Positions 17,166 to 26,561 of a stretch of DNA of 60,596 nucleotides are shown here, one piece after another. The stretch spans positions 1 through 60,596 of the forward strand of contig NZ_JAKZFT010000020.1 in assembly GCF_022808985.1 (NCBI RefSeq), written 5' to 3'. The notes beneath the pieces are model-generated. The model saw nothing but the letters and a program-made list of their open reading frames with translations, was not told the DNA's origin and did not search any database. How positions within the stretch are numbered: position 1 is the first letter of the stretch; the number at the start of each line of letters is the position of its first letter. Made by a program: the position numbers and the translations under genes. Origin of the DNA: Geotalea sp. SG265. Its GTDB lineage: Bacteria; Desulfobacterota; Desulfuromonadia; Geobacterales; Geobacteraceae.

Positions 17166-17200
17166 GGTAATTAGGTACCACAATTACCATTGAATGGCAA
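17166..17200 (-). promoter_or_regulatory. Promoter of GNAT-rrf2 pair with shared aromatic-regulon motif
   Basis: On the minus strand: -35 TTGCCA, 17-base spacer ending ATTGTGG, -10 TACCTA, then ATTACC. The inverted repeat GGTAAT...ATTACC frames the -10. It is one of seven sites sharing this layout in the window and lies about 100 bases from the GNAT start. Confidence 0.7.
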
Positions 17201-17361
17201 GCGATTTTGCCGAAATCAACGTGCAGCCTGCAACAGGACTTAAAAATAAAACTACATGTCATTACCCTGTGGCCCTCTATGCAGAGGGCTTTATAACTAG
17301 CGGGCAGGAGACTTTGTCCAGGGGGGGCAAATAAAAATAGAAACGAAGAGGTAAAAAAAGC

Positions 17362-17396
17362 TTGACACTATATTGGTATTGTAGTACCAATTTACA
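17362..17396 (+). promoter_or_regulatory. bamA promoter with shared motif
   Basis: -35 TTGACA, 17-base spacer, -10 TACCAA, then TTTACA. ATTGGTA and TACCAAT form a perfect inverted repeat across the spacer end and -10. It lies 67 bases before the bamA start. With the opposing site at 17166-17200 it makes a divergent control region. The rest of 17065-17463 holds nothing else convincing. Confidence 0.75.
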
Positions 17397-17463
17397 TAAA
17401 TAATGTAACAATGTTTGTAAATGCCGGCTACCGCATATAAATAAACACCAAGGGGGAATGCAA

Positions 17464-18609
17464 ATGGCCACAACAGACGAGATAATTTCCAAAACTGCAC
17501 CGGGGCACCTGAACGACCACAACCTGATCGACAAAGACGTTGAGAGCTTGTGCGACGGCATGGTCCGATACGAGAAGCGCCCCGCCAAGCGCCATGACGG
17601 CAGCGTTGCCGAGGGGATTTACAATGCCTGGATCATTCTGAACAACCCCAAGCAGTACAACTCCTATACCACGGATATGGTCAAGGCGATCATTTTGGCC
17701 TTCCGTCGCGCTTCGGTGGACCGCGCGGTAAACGCCGTGGTTTTTACCGGCATCGGCGACAAGGCGTTCTGTACCGGCGGCAACACCAAGGAGTATGCTG
17801 AGTATTATGCCGGCAATCCCCAGGAGTACCGGCAGTACATGCGCCTCTTCAACGACATGGTCTCGGCGATCCTTGGTTGTGACAAGGCGGTGATCAGCAG
17901 GGTGAACGGGATGAGGATCGGCGGCGGCCAGGAGATAGGCATGGCTTGCGACTTCTCCATCGCCCAGGACCTTGCCAACTTCGGCCAGGCCGGCCCCAAG
18001 CACGGCTCTGCCGCCATCGGCGGAGCTACCGATTTCCTCCCGCTGATGGTCGGCTGCGAGCAGGCCATGGTCTCCGGTACGCTCTGCGAGCCGTTCTCTG
18101 CCCACAAGGCAGCCCGTCTGGGAATCATCTGCGACGTTGTACCGGCTCTGAAGGTCGGCGGCAAGTTCGTCGCCAACCCCAGCGTCGTTACCGACAAGTT
18201 CCTTGATGAATACGGCCGTATAGTCCACGGTGAGTTCAAGACAGGAGCAGATTTCAAAGCTGGCCAAGCCCAGATTAAGGAAGGGGAGGTCGATCTTACC
18301 CTCCTCGATGAAAAGGTCGAGGCGCTTTGCACCAAGCTTCTGGAAACCTTCCCCGAGTGCATGACCAAGAGCCTGGAGGAACTGCGCAAGCCGAAGCTCC
18401 ACGCCTGGAACCTGAACAAGGAAAACTCGCGCGCCTGGCTCGCCCTGAACATGATGAACGAGGCAAGGACCGGTTTCCGTGCCTTCAACGAGGGAACCAA
18501 GGAAACAGGTCGTGAAATTGACTTTGTCAAGTTGCGCCAAGGCTTGGCTAAAGGCGCTCCCTGGACCGAAGAGTTGATCGAGAGCCTGATGCCTGGGGCA
18601 AAGAAGTAG
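17464..18609 (+). CDS. bamA: 6-oxocyclohex-1-ene-1-carbonyl-CoA hydrolase (ring-opening)
   Basis: BamA adds two waters to the 6-oxo-cyclohexene-carbonyl-CoA ring and cleaves it to 3-hydroxypimelyl-CoA; it is the common marker of anaerobic aromatic degradation. The 381-residue protein is crotonase-like, with VVFTGIGDKAFCTGGNTKEYAEYYAGNP (oxyanion-hole region), VISRVNGMRIGGGQEIGMACDFSIA, and the long C-terminal extension typical of BamA/Oah. The ATG at 17464 lies seven bases after AAGGGGG; an ATG at 17458 is too close to it. It has its own motif-bearing promoter and is followed by a strong hairpin. Confidence 0.95.
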   Translation: MATTDEIISKTAPGHLNDHNLIDKDVESLCDGMVRYEKRPAKRHDGSVAEGIYNAWIILNNPKQYNSYTTDMVKAIILAFRRASVDRAVNAVVFTGIGDKAFCTGGNTKEYAEYYAGNPQEYRQYMRLFNDMVSAILGCDKAVISRVNGMRIGGGQEIGMACDFSIAQDLANFGQAGPKHGSAAIGGATDFLPLMVGCEQAMVSGTLCEPFSAHKAARLGIICDVVPALKVGGKFVANPSVVTDKFLDEYGRIVHGEFKTGADFKAGQAQIKEGEVDLTLLDEKVEALCTKLLETFPECMTKSLEELRKPKLHAWNLNKENSRAWLALNMMNEARTGFRAFNEGTKETGREIDFVKLRQGLAKGAPWTEELIESLMPGAKK

Positions 18610-18617
18610 CAGGCTCG

Positions 18618-18651
18618 AATGGCCGGTATGCATGCCCAGATACCGGCCATT
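18618..18651 (+). terminator. Strong hairpin after bamA
   Basis: AATGGCCGGTAT (18618-18629) and ATACCGGCCATT (18640-18651) form a perfect 12-bp stem with a 10-base loop nine bases after the bamA stop. No T-run follows, so it may terminate weakly or protect the bamA mRNA. Confidence 0.6.
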
Positions 18652-18683
18652 CTCAGGGATAAATAACAAAATAAAATAACGTT

Positions 18684-18718
18684 TGACAATAAATAAGCAT
18701 TGTGGTACTAAATTACCT
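18684..18718 (+). promoter_or_regulatory. bamB-I operon promoter with shared motif
   Basis: -35 TTGACA, 17-base spacer containing AAATAAGCATTGTGG, -10 TACTAA, then ATTACC. The leader to bamB is about 195 bases, longer than at the other sites, and holds no clear reading frame or riboswitch that I recognise. Confidence 0.75.
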
Positions 18719-18914
18719 ATAGGGAATGAGCGCAGCGCCGTTCCAGCCGGTGGAGCAAATGGGGCCATAAAGAAGCTCAATGGCCAAGGGCAGATAGACA
18801 CTAAATGAAATCGCACCAGGTATGTCGGTGTCTTCCGGAAAAGCGGCACGGAATAACCAGTGGAAAAGGCGGCAGGCGGGGCGCATATCAAGGTAAACTT
18901 CGAGGGGTAATAAT

Positions 18915-20873
18915 ATGAGGTATGCAGAAACAGGGTTTGTTCTTGAAGTCGATCTGACCAAGGGAAGCATAGAGAGGGTGGCAACGGATCCGAAAGACAC
19001 CGAGCTGTATCTCGGCGGGCTTGGGACAAATGCCAAACTGTTGTGGGATCGGGTCCCCCCCGAAGTTGATCCGTTTTCACCCGAGAATCTTCTCATCTTC
19101 GCTGCCGGCCTGCTCTGCGGCACGCCGGCCACTGGCTGCAACCGCACCATCGTCTCCACCATATCTCCCCAGACGAAGCTCATGGCCTTTTCCATGATGG
19201 GGGGCTTTTGGGCGCCGGAACTGAAGTATGCCGGCTACGACAAGGTGATCCTGCGCGGCAAGTCCCCCAGCCTGGTCTACCTCTATATCAACAATGACAA
19301 GGTCGAGATTCGCGACGCCTCCCATTTGAAGGGAAAAGGGGCCATCGAGACGGCGGAAATCATCAAGAAGGAACTGGATGAACCGCGGGCTCAAGTGGCC
19401 GCCATTGGCAAGGCTGGCGAGAACCGCGTCTTCTATGCCTCCATCGAGCAGGGGCGCTCCTCGGCATCCCGGGGGGGCATCGGGGCGGTCATGGGGGACA
19501 AAGGGGTCAAGGCGGTGGTGGTGCGCGGCACCAAGGACCTCTGTGTCGCCAAGCCGGAGGAATATATCGGCCTGTGCAACGAGGTGCTCGATTACATCAA
19601 GTTCCGGGAGGAGAACCCGGTTCCCGACGTCATGCCGATCCTTGCCGGACTTGGTTCGCCCCAGGAGATGAAGGTCCACGACGAGAAGTGGCATACGGAG
19701 AACTTCAACTGGGGCAACGCCCGCACCCGGCGCAAGGATTTCTGGACCGAAGAGGTGGAGCACGCCTGGGAAGAAACCATGGAGAAGGCCCGCACCCGGC
19801 TGATCAGTTGCTACAACTGTCCCATGAAGTGCGGCGCCACCATCTCCATGGAGGGGCTCCCCACCTACATGATGAAATGCTTCACCAAGCTCACTTACAC
19901 CATGGCCGCGTTTTCGGATCTGGACTTCGGCCTGAGAATGGCCCAGAAGGCCACCGAGTACGGTTTGGATGGTTTTTCGGCGCCCCAGGTCATGGCCTTT
20001 GCCTTCGAATTGCTGGAAAACGGCATTTTGACCGAGAAGGACTTCCCCGGGCTGCCGGAAAATAACGAAGAGAAATTCTTTTATCTCCTGGACAAGATCG
20101 TCAATCGTGACGGCATCGGCGATATCCTGGCCAACGGCACCTATTGGGCGGCCAAGGAGATCGGCAACGGCGCCGAGGAGTATGCCCACAACAACATCAA
20201 GAAGCATGAGCAGCTGCCCCTCAAGCTCTCCATGCTTAATCCTATCTACTACCTCATGTACTGCACCGGAGAGAAGATCAACATTACCCAGATCGAAGGG
20301 CAGTTCCCCCAGGCACCGTATCCCACAGTCGAGCAGCGGGAGGCCTTCGTCAAGGACTGGTTCCAGGTACCGGACGAGAAGTTCAAGAAGATCTTCCTGG
20401 AGTGGGAGCCGCGGGGGGAGAAATCCATGCCCCATTTCCCCACCGTGGACATGTGCTGCGACATCGTCGACTGGCAGGAGATGATGCACTACATCGACGA
20501 TGCCCTGGGTCAGTGTGCCGGACTGTCGTCCTTCCCCCTCAAACCGCCATACCACATCCATAACTATCCCAAGTTAATCGCGGCAGGTGCCGGCATCGAG
20601 ATGGACGAGGAGAAGCTGAAAAAGGCGGCCAAGCGCTACCGGACCCTGGTTCGAGCCATCAATATCAGGCGAGGGATGAGAAGGGTCGATGAGCAGCCGC
20701 CGGCCAATCACTGGAAGAACCGGTTCCCCGAACTGGAAAAGGAGCTGCTCGATTCCTACTACAAGCTCAAAGGGTGGAACGATGACGGCATTCCCACCCG
20801 GGAAACCCTCGAAGAACTGGGGCTCGGGTACGTCAGCGAGGAATTCGTCAAACGCGGCATCCTGACCAATTGA
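18915..20873 (+). CDS. bamB: Class II benzoyl-CoA reductase, catalytic tungsten subunit BamB
   Basis: BamB reduces benzoyl-CoA to cyclohexa-1,5-diene-1-carbonyl-CoA without ATP hydrolysis. The 652-residue protein belongs to the aldehyde:ferredoxin oxidoreductase family. The [4Fe-4S] ligands Cys299, Cys302 and Cys306 (CYNCPMKC) and a distal Cys in LGQCAGLSS are present. Residues at the positions I recall from the G. metallireducens BamB structure are kept: Glu251, Glu257, His260 (in MKVHDEKWHTENF) and the tungsten-ligand Cys322 (MMKCFTKL). It begins the bamB-I operon; bamC follows after 40 bases. Confidence 0.95.
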   Translation: MRYAETGFVLEVDLTKGSIERVATDPKDTELYLGGLGTNAKLLWDRVPPEVDPFSPENLLIFAAGLLCGTPATGCNRTIVSTISPQTKLMAFSMMGGFWAPELKYAGYDKVILRGKSPSLVYLYINNDKVEIRDASHLKGKGAIETAEIIKKELDEPRAQVAAIGKAGENRVFYASIEQGRSSASRGGIGAVMGDKGVKAVVVRGTKDLCVAKPEEYIGLCNEVLDYIKFREENPVPDVMPILAGLGSPQEMKVHDEKWHTENFNWGNARTRRKDFWTEEVEHAWEETMEKARTRLISCYNCPMKCGATISMEGLPTYMMKCFTKLTYTMAAFSDLDFGLRMAQKATEYGLDGFSAPQVMAFAFELLENGILTEKDFPGLPENNEEKFFYLLDKIVNRDGIGDILANGTYWAAKEIGNGAEEYAHNNIKKHEQLPLKLSMLNPIYYLMYCTGEKINITQIEGQFPQAPYPTVEQREAFVKDWFQVPDEKFKKIFLEWEPRGEKSMPHFPTVDMCCDIVDWQEMMHYIDDALGQCAGLSSFPLKPPYHIHNYPKLIAAGAGIEMDEEKLKKAAKRYRTLVRAINIRRGMRRVDEQPPANHWKNRFPELEKELLDSYYKLKGWNDDGIPTRETLEELGLGYVSEEFVKRGILTN

Positions 20874-20913
20874 TGTCCGGTAACTCAAAGAGAACTTAGT
20901 GGAGGGCGCTACC

Positions 20914-21456
20914 TTGAACAGCGAGACGAAGAAGAGAATAGTCAAAACCATCAATATCGATGCAGACAAGTGCAATGGCTGCCGGGCCTGCGAGGTCATC
21001 TGCTCCGCCTTCCATGCCATGCCCAAATACAGCAGCAACAATCCGGCCCGCTCCCGCGTCCGGGTCGTGCGCGACCCCCTCAGGGACATCTATGTGCCGC
21101 TCTATGCAGGTGAGTACACCGAGTCCGAATGCATCGGCCGGGACAAGTACATCATCGACGGCAAGGAATATGATGAGTGCGGCTTCTGCCGGGCTTCCTG
21201 CCCTTCCCGCGATCTCTTCCGGGAGCCCGATTCAGGCCTGCCGCTCAAGTGCGACCTCTGTGACGGGGAGCCGGAGCCCCTCTGCGTCAAATGGTGCCTG
21301 GTCGGTGCCCTCAGCGTCACGGAGCGGGAAGTGGACGTCATCCCGGAAGAGGAGAAACTGGGCGAGATGGAAATAGGCCTGGAGTCGCTTATCAGCAGGT
21401 TCGGCGCGGACAAGGTGGCCGACACGGTCGCGCAGATTTCCAAAGCGAAACGCTAA
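20914..21456 (+). CDS. bamC: Benzoyl-CoA reductase electron-transfer subunit BamC (polyferredoxin)
   Basis: The 180-residue protein carries three to four [4Fe-4S] clusters: CNGCRACEVICSAFH near the N-terminus, then CGFCRASCPSRDLF and CDLCDGEPEPLCVKWC. It resembles the electron-transfer subunits of molybdo/tungsto-enzymes and forms the BamBC core. The TTG at 20914 is chosen because GGAGGG stands eight bases upstream and gives the same N-terminus (M-x-S/N) as the second copy at 34507; a GTG at 20899 is the alternative. Confidence 0.92.
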   Translation: MNSETKKRIVKTINIDADKCNGCRACEVICSAFHAMPKYSSNNPARSRVRVVRDPLRDIYVPLYAGEYTESECIGRDKYIIDGKEYDECGFCRASCPSRDLFREPDSGLPLKCDLCDGEPEPLCVKWCLVGALSVTEREVDVIPEEEKLGEMEIGLESLISRFGADKVADTVAQISKAKR

Positions 21457-21466
21457 CCAGAACAGG

Positions 21467-22630
21467 ATGGGTGCTATCGTGGAAACCGTTACTCCATATA
21501 AAGAGATCATCGATGTCATAAAAGAAAAAGGTGGCGATTCGCTCAAGTACTGTTACCAGTGCGGCTTGTGCGATTCGGTCTGCCCCTGGAACCGGGTGCG
21601 GAAGTTCAGCATGCGCAAGGTGGTCCGCCAGGGGACCTTCGGTCTGACGGAAATCGAACAGGAAGATATCTGGCGCTGCAGCACCTGCGGCACCTGTCCC
21701 AGCCGCTGCCCCAGAGGTGTCAACCAGATCGAGGCGGGAGTGGCCATGCGCCGGATCGGCGCCGAATACGACGTCTATCCCGGTCATGTGGGCACTATCC
21801 GTAACGTGGTGGCGAGCCTCACCTCCGAAGGGAATTCCCTGGGGGGCGAGCGGGCGAAAAGGACCGAGTGGGCCAAGGACCTGCCGGTCAAAGCATACAG
21901 CGAGGGAATGGAGCTCCTTTACTTCACCGGCTGCTACTTGAGCTATGACCCACGCATGCGCAAGGTGGCGGCGGCCACTGCCCAGATCCTCAACAAGGCG
22001 GGAGTCAACTTCGGCATCCTCGGCGAAAAGGAAAGCTGCTGCGGCGAGAGCATCCGCAAGACCGGCAACGAGGACCTCTTCAAGAAGCTGGCCAAGGAGA
22101 ACATCCGCAACTTCATCGACAACGGCGTCAAGAAGGTGCTGGTTTCCTCCCCCCACTGCTACCACACCTTCAAGAACGAGTATCCCGAGTTCATGGTCCA
22201 CTTCGAGGTGGTCTTCATCTCCCAGTACATCGGCGAGCTTATCAAGGATGGAAGGCTGACCATCAACAAGGAATATGCGAAGAAGGTCACCTACCACGAC
22301 CCCTGCTACCTGGGACGCCACAACGGCATCTATGACGAGCCAAGGGCTGTATTGCAGCAGGTGCCAGGACTGGATCTCCTGGAGATGGCTGATAATCGGG
22401 AAAAAAGCCTCTGCTGCGGTGGCGGCGGCGGCAGGATCTGGATGGAGACCCCCAAGGAAGAGCGCTTCGCCGACCTGAGGCTCCGCCAGGCGGTGGATGT
22501 GGGGGCCGAAGTGCTGGCCACCTCCTGTCCCTACTGTATCACCAACTTTACCGACTCGAGCCTCGACTTGGCGGAACATGAAAAGGTCGAAGTGAAAGAC
22601 CTGACCGAGATCATTCTTGAAGTGATTTAA
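21467..22630 (+). CDS. bamD: BamD, HdrD-like Fe-S subunit with CCG domains
   Basis: The 387-residue protein has two [4Fe-4S] motifs (CYQCGLCDSVCPWN, CSTCGTCPSRCPRG) and two CCG domains (CYLSYDP...GEKESCCGES; YHDPCYLGRHNGIYDEPR...SLCCGGGGGR), as in heterodisulfide reductase subunits B/D. In the Bam complex it is proposed to take part in electron bifurcation that drives ring reduction. A GTG at 21479 following AGGATGGG is an alternative start. bamC ends 10 bases upstream. Confidence 0.92.
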   Translation: MGAIVETVTPYKEIIDVIKEKGGDSLKYCYQCGLCDSVCPWNRVRKFSMRKVVRQGTFGLTEIEQEDIWRCSTCGTCPSRCPRGVNQIEAGVAMRRIGAEYDVYPGHVGTIRNVVASLTSEGNSLGGERAKRTEWAKDLPVKAYSEGMELLYFTGCYLSYDPRMRKVAAATAQILNKAGVNFGILGEKESCCGESIRKTGNEDLFKKLAKENIRNFIDNGVKKVLVSSPHCYHTFKNEYPEFMVHFEVVFISQYIGELIKDGRLTINKEYAKKVTYHDPCYLGRHNGIYDEPRAVLQQVPGLDLLEMADNREKSLCCGGGGGRIWMETPKEERFADLRLRQAVDVGAEVLATSCPYCITNFTDSSLDLAEHEKVEVKDLTEIILEVI

Positions 22631-22657
22631 CTGCACTCAACTCGAAGGACAACTTCT

Positions 22658-25600
22658 ATGAATACTGCAGAGAGAAATATTGGTGACGTACTGATAGTCG
22701 GTGGAGGGATCAGCGGTATCCAGGCCTCGTTGGACCTGGCCAACTCCGGATTCCGGGTCTTCCTGGTGGATAAATCCCCCGCCCTCGGCGGAAAGATGTC
22801 CCAGCTGGACAAGACCTTTCCCACCAACGACTGCTCCATGTGCATCGAGTCTCCGAAATTCATCGAATGTGCCAGGAACCCCAACATCGAGATAATCACC
22901 TATACCGAGGTGGAACGGGTCGACGGGGAGGCCGGCGATTTCAAGGTGACCCTGACCAAGAAGCCGCGCTACATCTCGGAAGAGAAGTGCACTGGCTGCA
23001 ACATCTGCGTGGACTACTGCCCGGTCAAGATTAAGGACCCATTCAACCAGAACCTCTCGGAAAACAAGGCGGTCCATATCTACTTTTCCCAGGCGGTGCC
23101 CCTGGTCACCTACGTGGATCCGGAAACCTGCTTATATCTCAAGGAAGGGAAGTGCCAGATCTGTGTCGGCGCCTGTAAGACCAATGCCATAGATCTGCAC
23201 CAGAAGCCGGAAACCATGGTGGTGGAGGTGGGGGCGATCATCCTCTCCCCAGGCTACGAGACCTTCAATCCCAAGCTGCGCGGCGACTTCGGCTATGGGC
23301 AGATGAAGAACGTGGTCACCAGTCTTGATTTCGAGCGGATCCTCTGCGCCACCGGCCCATACGAGGGTGAGATTCTGCGTCCTTCTGACGGCAAACACCC
23401 CCACAAGATTGCCTGGATCCAGTGCGTCGGCTCGCGGCAGGTGAACGAAGGGGGCAACAACTACTGCTCGGCAGTCTGCTGCGCCTACAGCCAAAAACAG
23501 GTGATCCTGGCCAAGGACCACGATGCCGACCTCAAGGCGACCATTTTCCATAACGACGTCCGCGCCTACGGCAAGGATTTCGAGCGTTTCCATCAGCGGG
23601 CGGAACGCCTGTCCGACGTGCGCTTCATCCGCAGCTACGTGACGGTGGGGCGTGAGATCGAGAGTACCAATAACGTTACCATCAGGTATTCCACTTTTGA
23701 AGACGGGGTCAAGGAAGAGGAATTCGACATGGTCGTCCTTTCGGTGGGACTGAATCCCCCCAAGGACGTGGAGCAGCTGGCCCAGCGGATCGGCATCGAG
23801 CTCACCGACCAAAAGTTCTGCAAGAATAACCCCTACAACCCCATCGAGACCTCCCGCAAGGGGATCTTCGTCAGTGGCGCCTTCCAGGGCCCCCTGGACA
23901 TTCCAGAATCGGTCGTAACCGCCTCCGGTGCCGGTGCCCTCTGCGGACAGCTCCTCTCCTACCGGCGCCACCGGCTGGAGCGGGAAAGGGTCTACCCCCC
24001 AGAGAAGGATGTCTCCCAAGAGGAGCTGAAGATCGGGGTGGTCGTCTGCTACTGCGGCGCCAACATCGGCCGGGTCGTCAATATCCCCGAGGTGATCGAG
24101 TATGCCGCGACGCTCCCCAATGTGGCCTGGGCCGGCGAAAACCTCTTCGCCTGCTCCACGGAAAACGCCAAGCAGATCTCCGACGCCATTGTCGAGAAGG
24201 GGCTGAACCGGGTGGTATTGGCGGCCTGTACGCCGCGAACCCACGAACCGCTCTTCCGCGACACCTGCCGCGAAGCGGGGCTCAACCAGTACTACTTCGA
24301 ATTCGCCAATATCCGCGAGCACTGCTCCTGGGTCCATTCCCGGGAGAAGGAGGCCGCAACCGAGAAGGCCAAGGAGATTGTCAGGATGTCGGTGGCCAGG
24401 GCCGCCCATCTGGAGCCGCTACAGGAGTTCCAGCTGCCGGTGGATCATACCGGCCTGGTGGTGGGCGGCGGGGTGGCCGGCATGACGGTGGCCTTGAACA
24501 TGGCCGAGCAGGGCTTCGAGGTTTACCTGATCGAGAAGGACGACGATTTGGGGGGCATGGCGCGACGGCTCCACTACACCCTCGAGGGAATGGATGTCCA
24601 GTCCTACCTCAAGGACCTGGTGAAGAAGGTCTACCGGCATCCGCAGGTCCACGTCTGGACCGATGCTACCATCACCGACGTTTCCGGCTATGTGGGTAAC
24701 TTCGTTACCAAGGTGGTCTCCCAAGGACGGGTCAGGGAGGTGAAGCACGGGGTGGCAGTGATTGCTACCGGCGCCCAGGAGTACAAACCCACCGAGTACC
24801 TCTACGGGGAGAATGAGAACGTCCTCACCCAGTTGGAACTGGAAGGGGAGATCGTTGCCGGAGCCGACCGGGTGAAAAATGCCCAGAGCGTGGTGATGAT
24901 CCAGTGCGTCGGCTGCCGGCAGGCGGACCGCAACTACTGCAGCCGCGTCTGCTGCAGTCAGGCCATCAAAAACGCCCACAAGTTGAAAGAGATGAATCCG
25001 GAGATGGAGATCCAGGTCCTGTTCCGGGATATGCGCACCTACGGCCTCAAGGAGACCTATTACCGCCAGGCTTCGGAGAAGAACGTCAAGTTCATCCGCT
25101 ACGAGGCGGACACCAAACCGGTGGTGGCGGCAAACGGCAACGGCTTCACGGTGACCGTGCCCGACCCGGTCCTGGGGCAGATGATGGAGCTGGAAGCAGA
25201 CCTGGTGGTCCTGGCCGCGGCGGTCATTCCTGCCCCATCCAGTGCCGATGCAGGCAAGTTCTTCAAGGTCTCCAACAACCCGGACGGCTTCTTTCAGGAG
25301 GCCCATGTGAAGCTCAGGCCGGTGGATTTTGCCGCCGACGGCGTCTTCCTGGCCGGTACCGCCCACTATCCCAAGCACCTCACGGAAACCATCAGCCAGG
25401 CGTTTGGTGCTGCCGGGCGCGCCGTGGGAATCCTCTCCAAAGAGACAGTCACCGCTTCCGGAGCCGTCTGCGACGTGACCGAGAGCGACTGCGTCTCCTG
25501 CGGTGCCTGTATCACTGCCTGCAAGTACGGGGCAATCAGCTTTCACGATACGCCGAAAGGAAAAAAGGCCAGGGTCGAACCGATCCTCTGCAAGGGGGAT

Positions 25601-25714
25601 GGTCTCTGCAACGCCAAGTGTCCCACTGGGGCGATCTATCTGAAGCATTACACCGATGATGAGATCTTTGCCCAAATCGACGCGGCCCTGCCGGATCGTA
25701 AGGCTGCGGATTAA
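22658..25714 (+). CDS. bamE: BamE, HdrA-like flavin and Fe-S subunit
   Basis: This 1018-residue protein is a double HdrA: an FAD-binding GGGISGIQASLDLANSGFRVFLVDKSPALGG at the N-terminus and a second GGGVAGMTVALNMAEQGFEVYLIEKDDDLGG near residues 603-632. Ferredoxin motifs occur after the first (CTGCNICVDYCPVKI, CQICVGACKTNAI) and at the C-terminus (CVSCGACITACKYGAI, CKGDGLCNAKCPTGAI). It would carry the bifurcating flavin of the complex. No selenocysteine codon was found in it. Confidence 0.93.
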   Translation: MNTAERNIGDVLIVGGGISGIQASLDLANSGFRVFLVDKSPALGGKMSQLDKTFPTNDCSMCIESPKFIECARNPNIEIITYTEVERVDGEAGDFKVTLTKKPRYISEEKCTGCNICVDYCPVKIKDPFNQNLSENKAVHIYFSQAVPLVTYVDPETCLYLKEGKCQICVGACKTNAIDLHQKPETMVVEVGAIILSPGYETFNPKLRGDFGYGQMKNVVTSLDFERILCATGPYEGEILRPSDGKHPHKIAWIQCVGSRQVNEGGNNYCSAVCCAYSQKQVILAKDHDADLKATIFHNDVRAYGKDFERFHQRAERLSDVRFIRSYVTVGREIESTNNVTIRYSTFEDGVKEEEFDMVVLSVGLNPPKDVEQLAQRIGIELTDQKFCKNNPYNPIETSRKGIFVSGAFQGPLDIPESVVTASGAGALCGQLLSYRRHRLERERVYPPEKDVSQEELKIGVVVCYCGANIGRVVNIPEVIEYAATLPNVAWAGENLFACSTENAKQISDAIVEKGLNRVVLAACTPRTHEPLFRDTCREAGLNQYYFEFANIREHCSWVHSREKEAATEKAKEIVRMSVARAAHLEPLQEFQLPVDHTGLVVGGGVAGMTVALNMAEQGFEVYLIEKDDDLGGMARRLHYTLEGMDVQSYLKDLVKKVYRHPQVHVWTDATITDVSGYVGNFVTKVVSQGRVREVKHGVAVIATGAQEYKPTEYLYGENENVLTQLELEGEIVAGADRVKNAQSVVMIQCVGCRQADRNYCSRVCCSQAIKNAHKLKEMNPEMEIQVLFRDMRTYGLKETYYRQASEKNVKFIRYEADTKPVVAANGNGFTVTVPDPVLGQMMELEADLVVLAAAVIPAPSSADAGKFFKVSNNPDGFFQEAHVKLRPVDFAADGVFLAGTAHYPKHLTETISQAFGAAGRAVGILSKETVTASGAVCDVTESDCVSCGACITACKYGAISFHDTPKGKKARVEPILCKGDGLCNAKCPTGAIYLKHYTDDEIFAQIDAALPDRKAAD

Positions 25715-25752
25715 ATCAATGACAAGGCGTAACCGCCTGAAAGGAGGAAACA

Positions 25753-26514
25753 ATGGCTACCGAAGATAAACCACGGGTTGTCGGCTTCCTGTGTACATGG
25801 TGAGCGTACGGCGCTGCCGACCTGGCTGGAGTTTCCAGACTGCAATATACAACCGAAACAAAGATTATCCGTATCATGTGCACCGGCAGGGTGGACCTGG
25901 CGTTCATAGCCCGGGCATTCGCGAAGGGGGCTGACGGGGTGTTCATCGGCGGCTGCTGGCCTGGTGAATGCCACTATGTGACCGAAGGAAACCTGGATGT
26001 GCTGAAGAACGTCCACATCGCCAAGAAGGTCCTGGAGCAGATCGGCATCAATCCCGATCGGCTGCGGCTCGAATGGATCTCTGCCTCCGAGGGGATGCGC
26101 TACGCCGAGGTGATGAACGACTTTGGCAAAAGGCTCAAGGAGCTGGGGCCGCTGGGCAAAGGGGAAGGGATCGAGGAGCATTCCCTGAAGATCAGGCTGG
26201 AAGCGGTGACGAAGCTGGTGCCGTACCTGAAACTGGTGGAGCGGGAACGGTTGAGAATGCGCTTCGATACCGAGGATGCTTATAGCGAGTTCTTTGCCGG
26301 CCCCGAAGTAAAGAAGCTCTTCGACGACCTGGTGGTGAACAAGCTGATGGTGAGCCAGATCACCCTACTCTTGCGGGAGAAGCCCCTTTCCACCGGCGAG
26401 ATAGCAGAGAGTCTCGGACTCAATGCCTCCGAAGTATCGCGGCATCTGAAGAGCTCCACCATGCATGGACTGATCAGGTTCGACGAAGGGCTGAAGCGGT
26501 ATGCCCTGCCTTAA
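25753..26514 (+). CDS. bamF: BamF, selenocysteine-containing MvhD-like subunit with C-terminal winged helix
   Basis: The ATG at 25753 follows AAAGGAGG. The frame meets TGA at 25801 (residue 17) and then continues to 26514; 253 residues in all. Reading TGA as Sec gives FLCTW-Sec-AYGAADLAGVSR, the conserved N-terminus of MvhD/FlxD-type [2Fe-2S] proteins where Cys is usual. CTGRVDL and GGCWPGECHY supply further ligands. A small hairpin (CTGGA/TCCAG, 25826-25838) 22 bases after TGA may be the SECIS apex. The C-terminal ~80 residues form an ArsR-like winged helix (STGEIAESLGLNASEVSRHLK). It links BamDE to BamGHI. Starting at the ATG at 25876 would wrongly remove the Sec site. Confidence 0.92.
25826..25838 (+). 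promoter_or_regulatory. Candidate SECIS apical hairpin of bamF
   Basis: CTGGA, loop GTT, TCCAG. The position, 22 bases after the TGA at 25801-25803 and inside the coding region, fits bacterial SECIS elements that direct SelB-dependent insertion. The lower stem is not obvious by eye. Confidence 0.5.
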
Positions 26515-26561
26515 AAAGCTGATTGTGGTTCAACAGCAGGAATAAGAAAAGGGATGCGACC

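Noticed and set aside
25801-25803. Frameshift or nonsense mutation in bamF
   Set aside because: The TGA sits at the exact conserved Cys/Sec position of the MvhD family and the upstream codons match the family N-terminus, so selenocysteine is the better reading.
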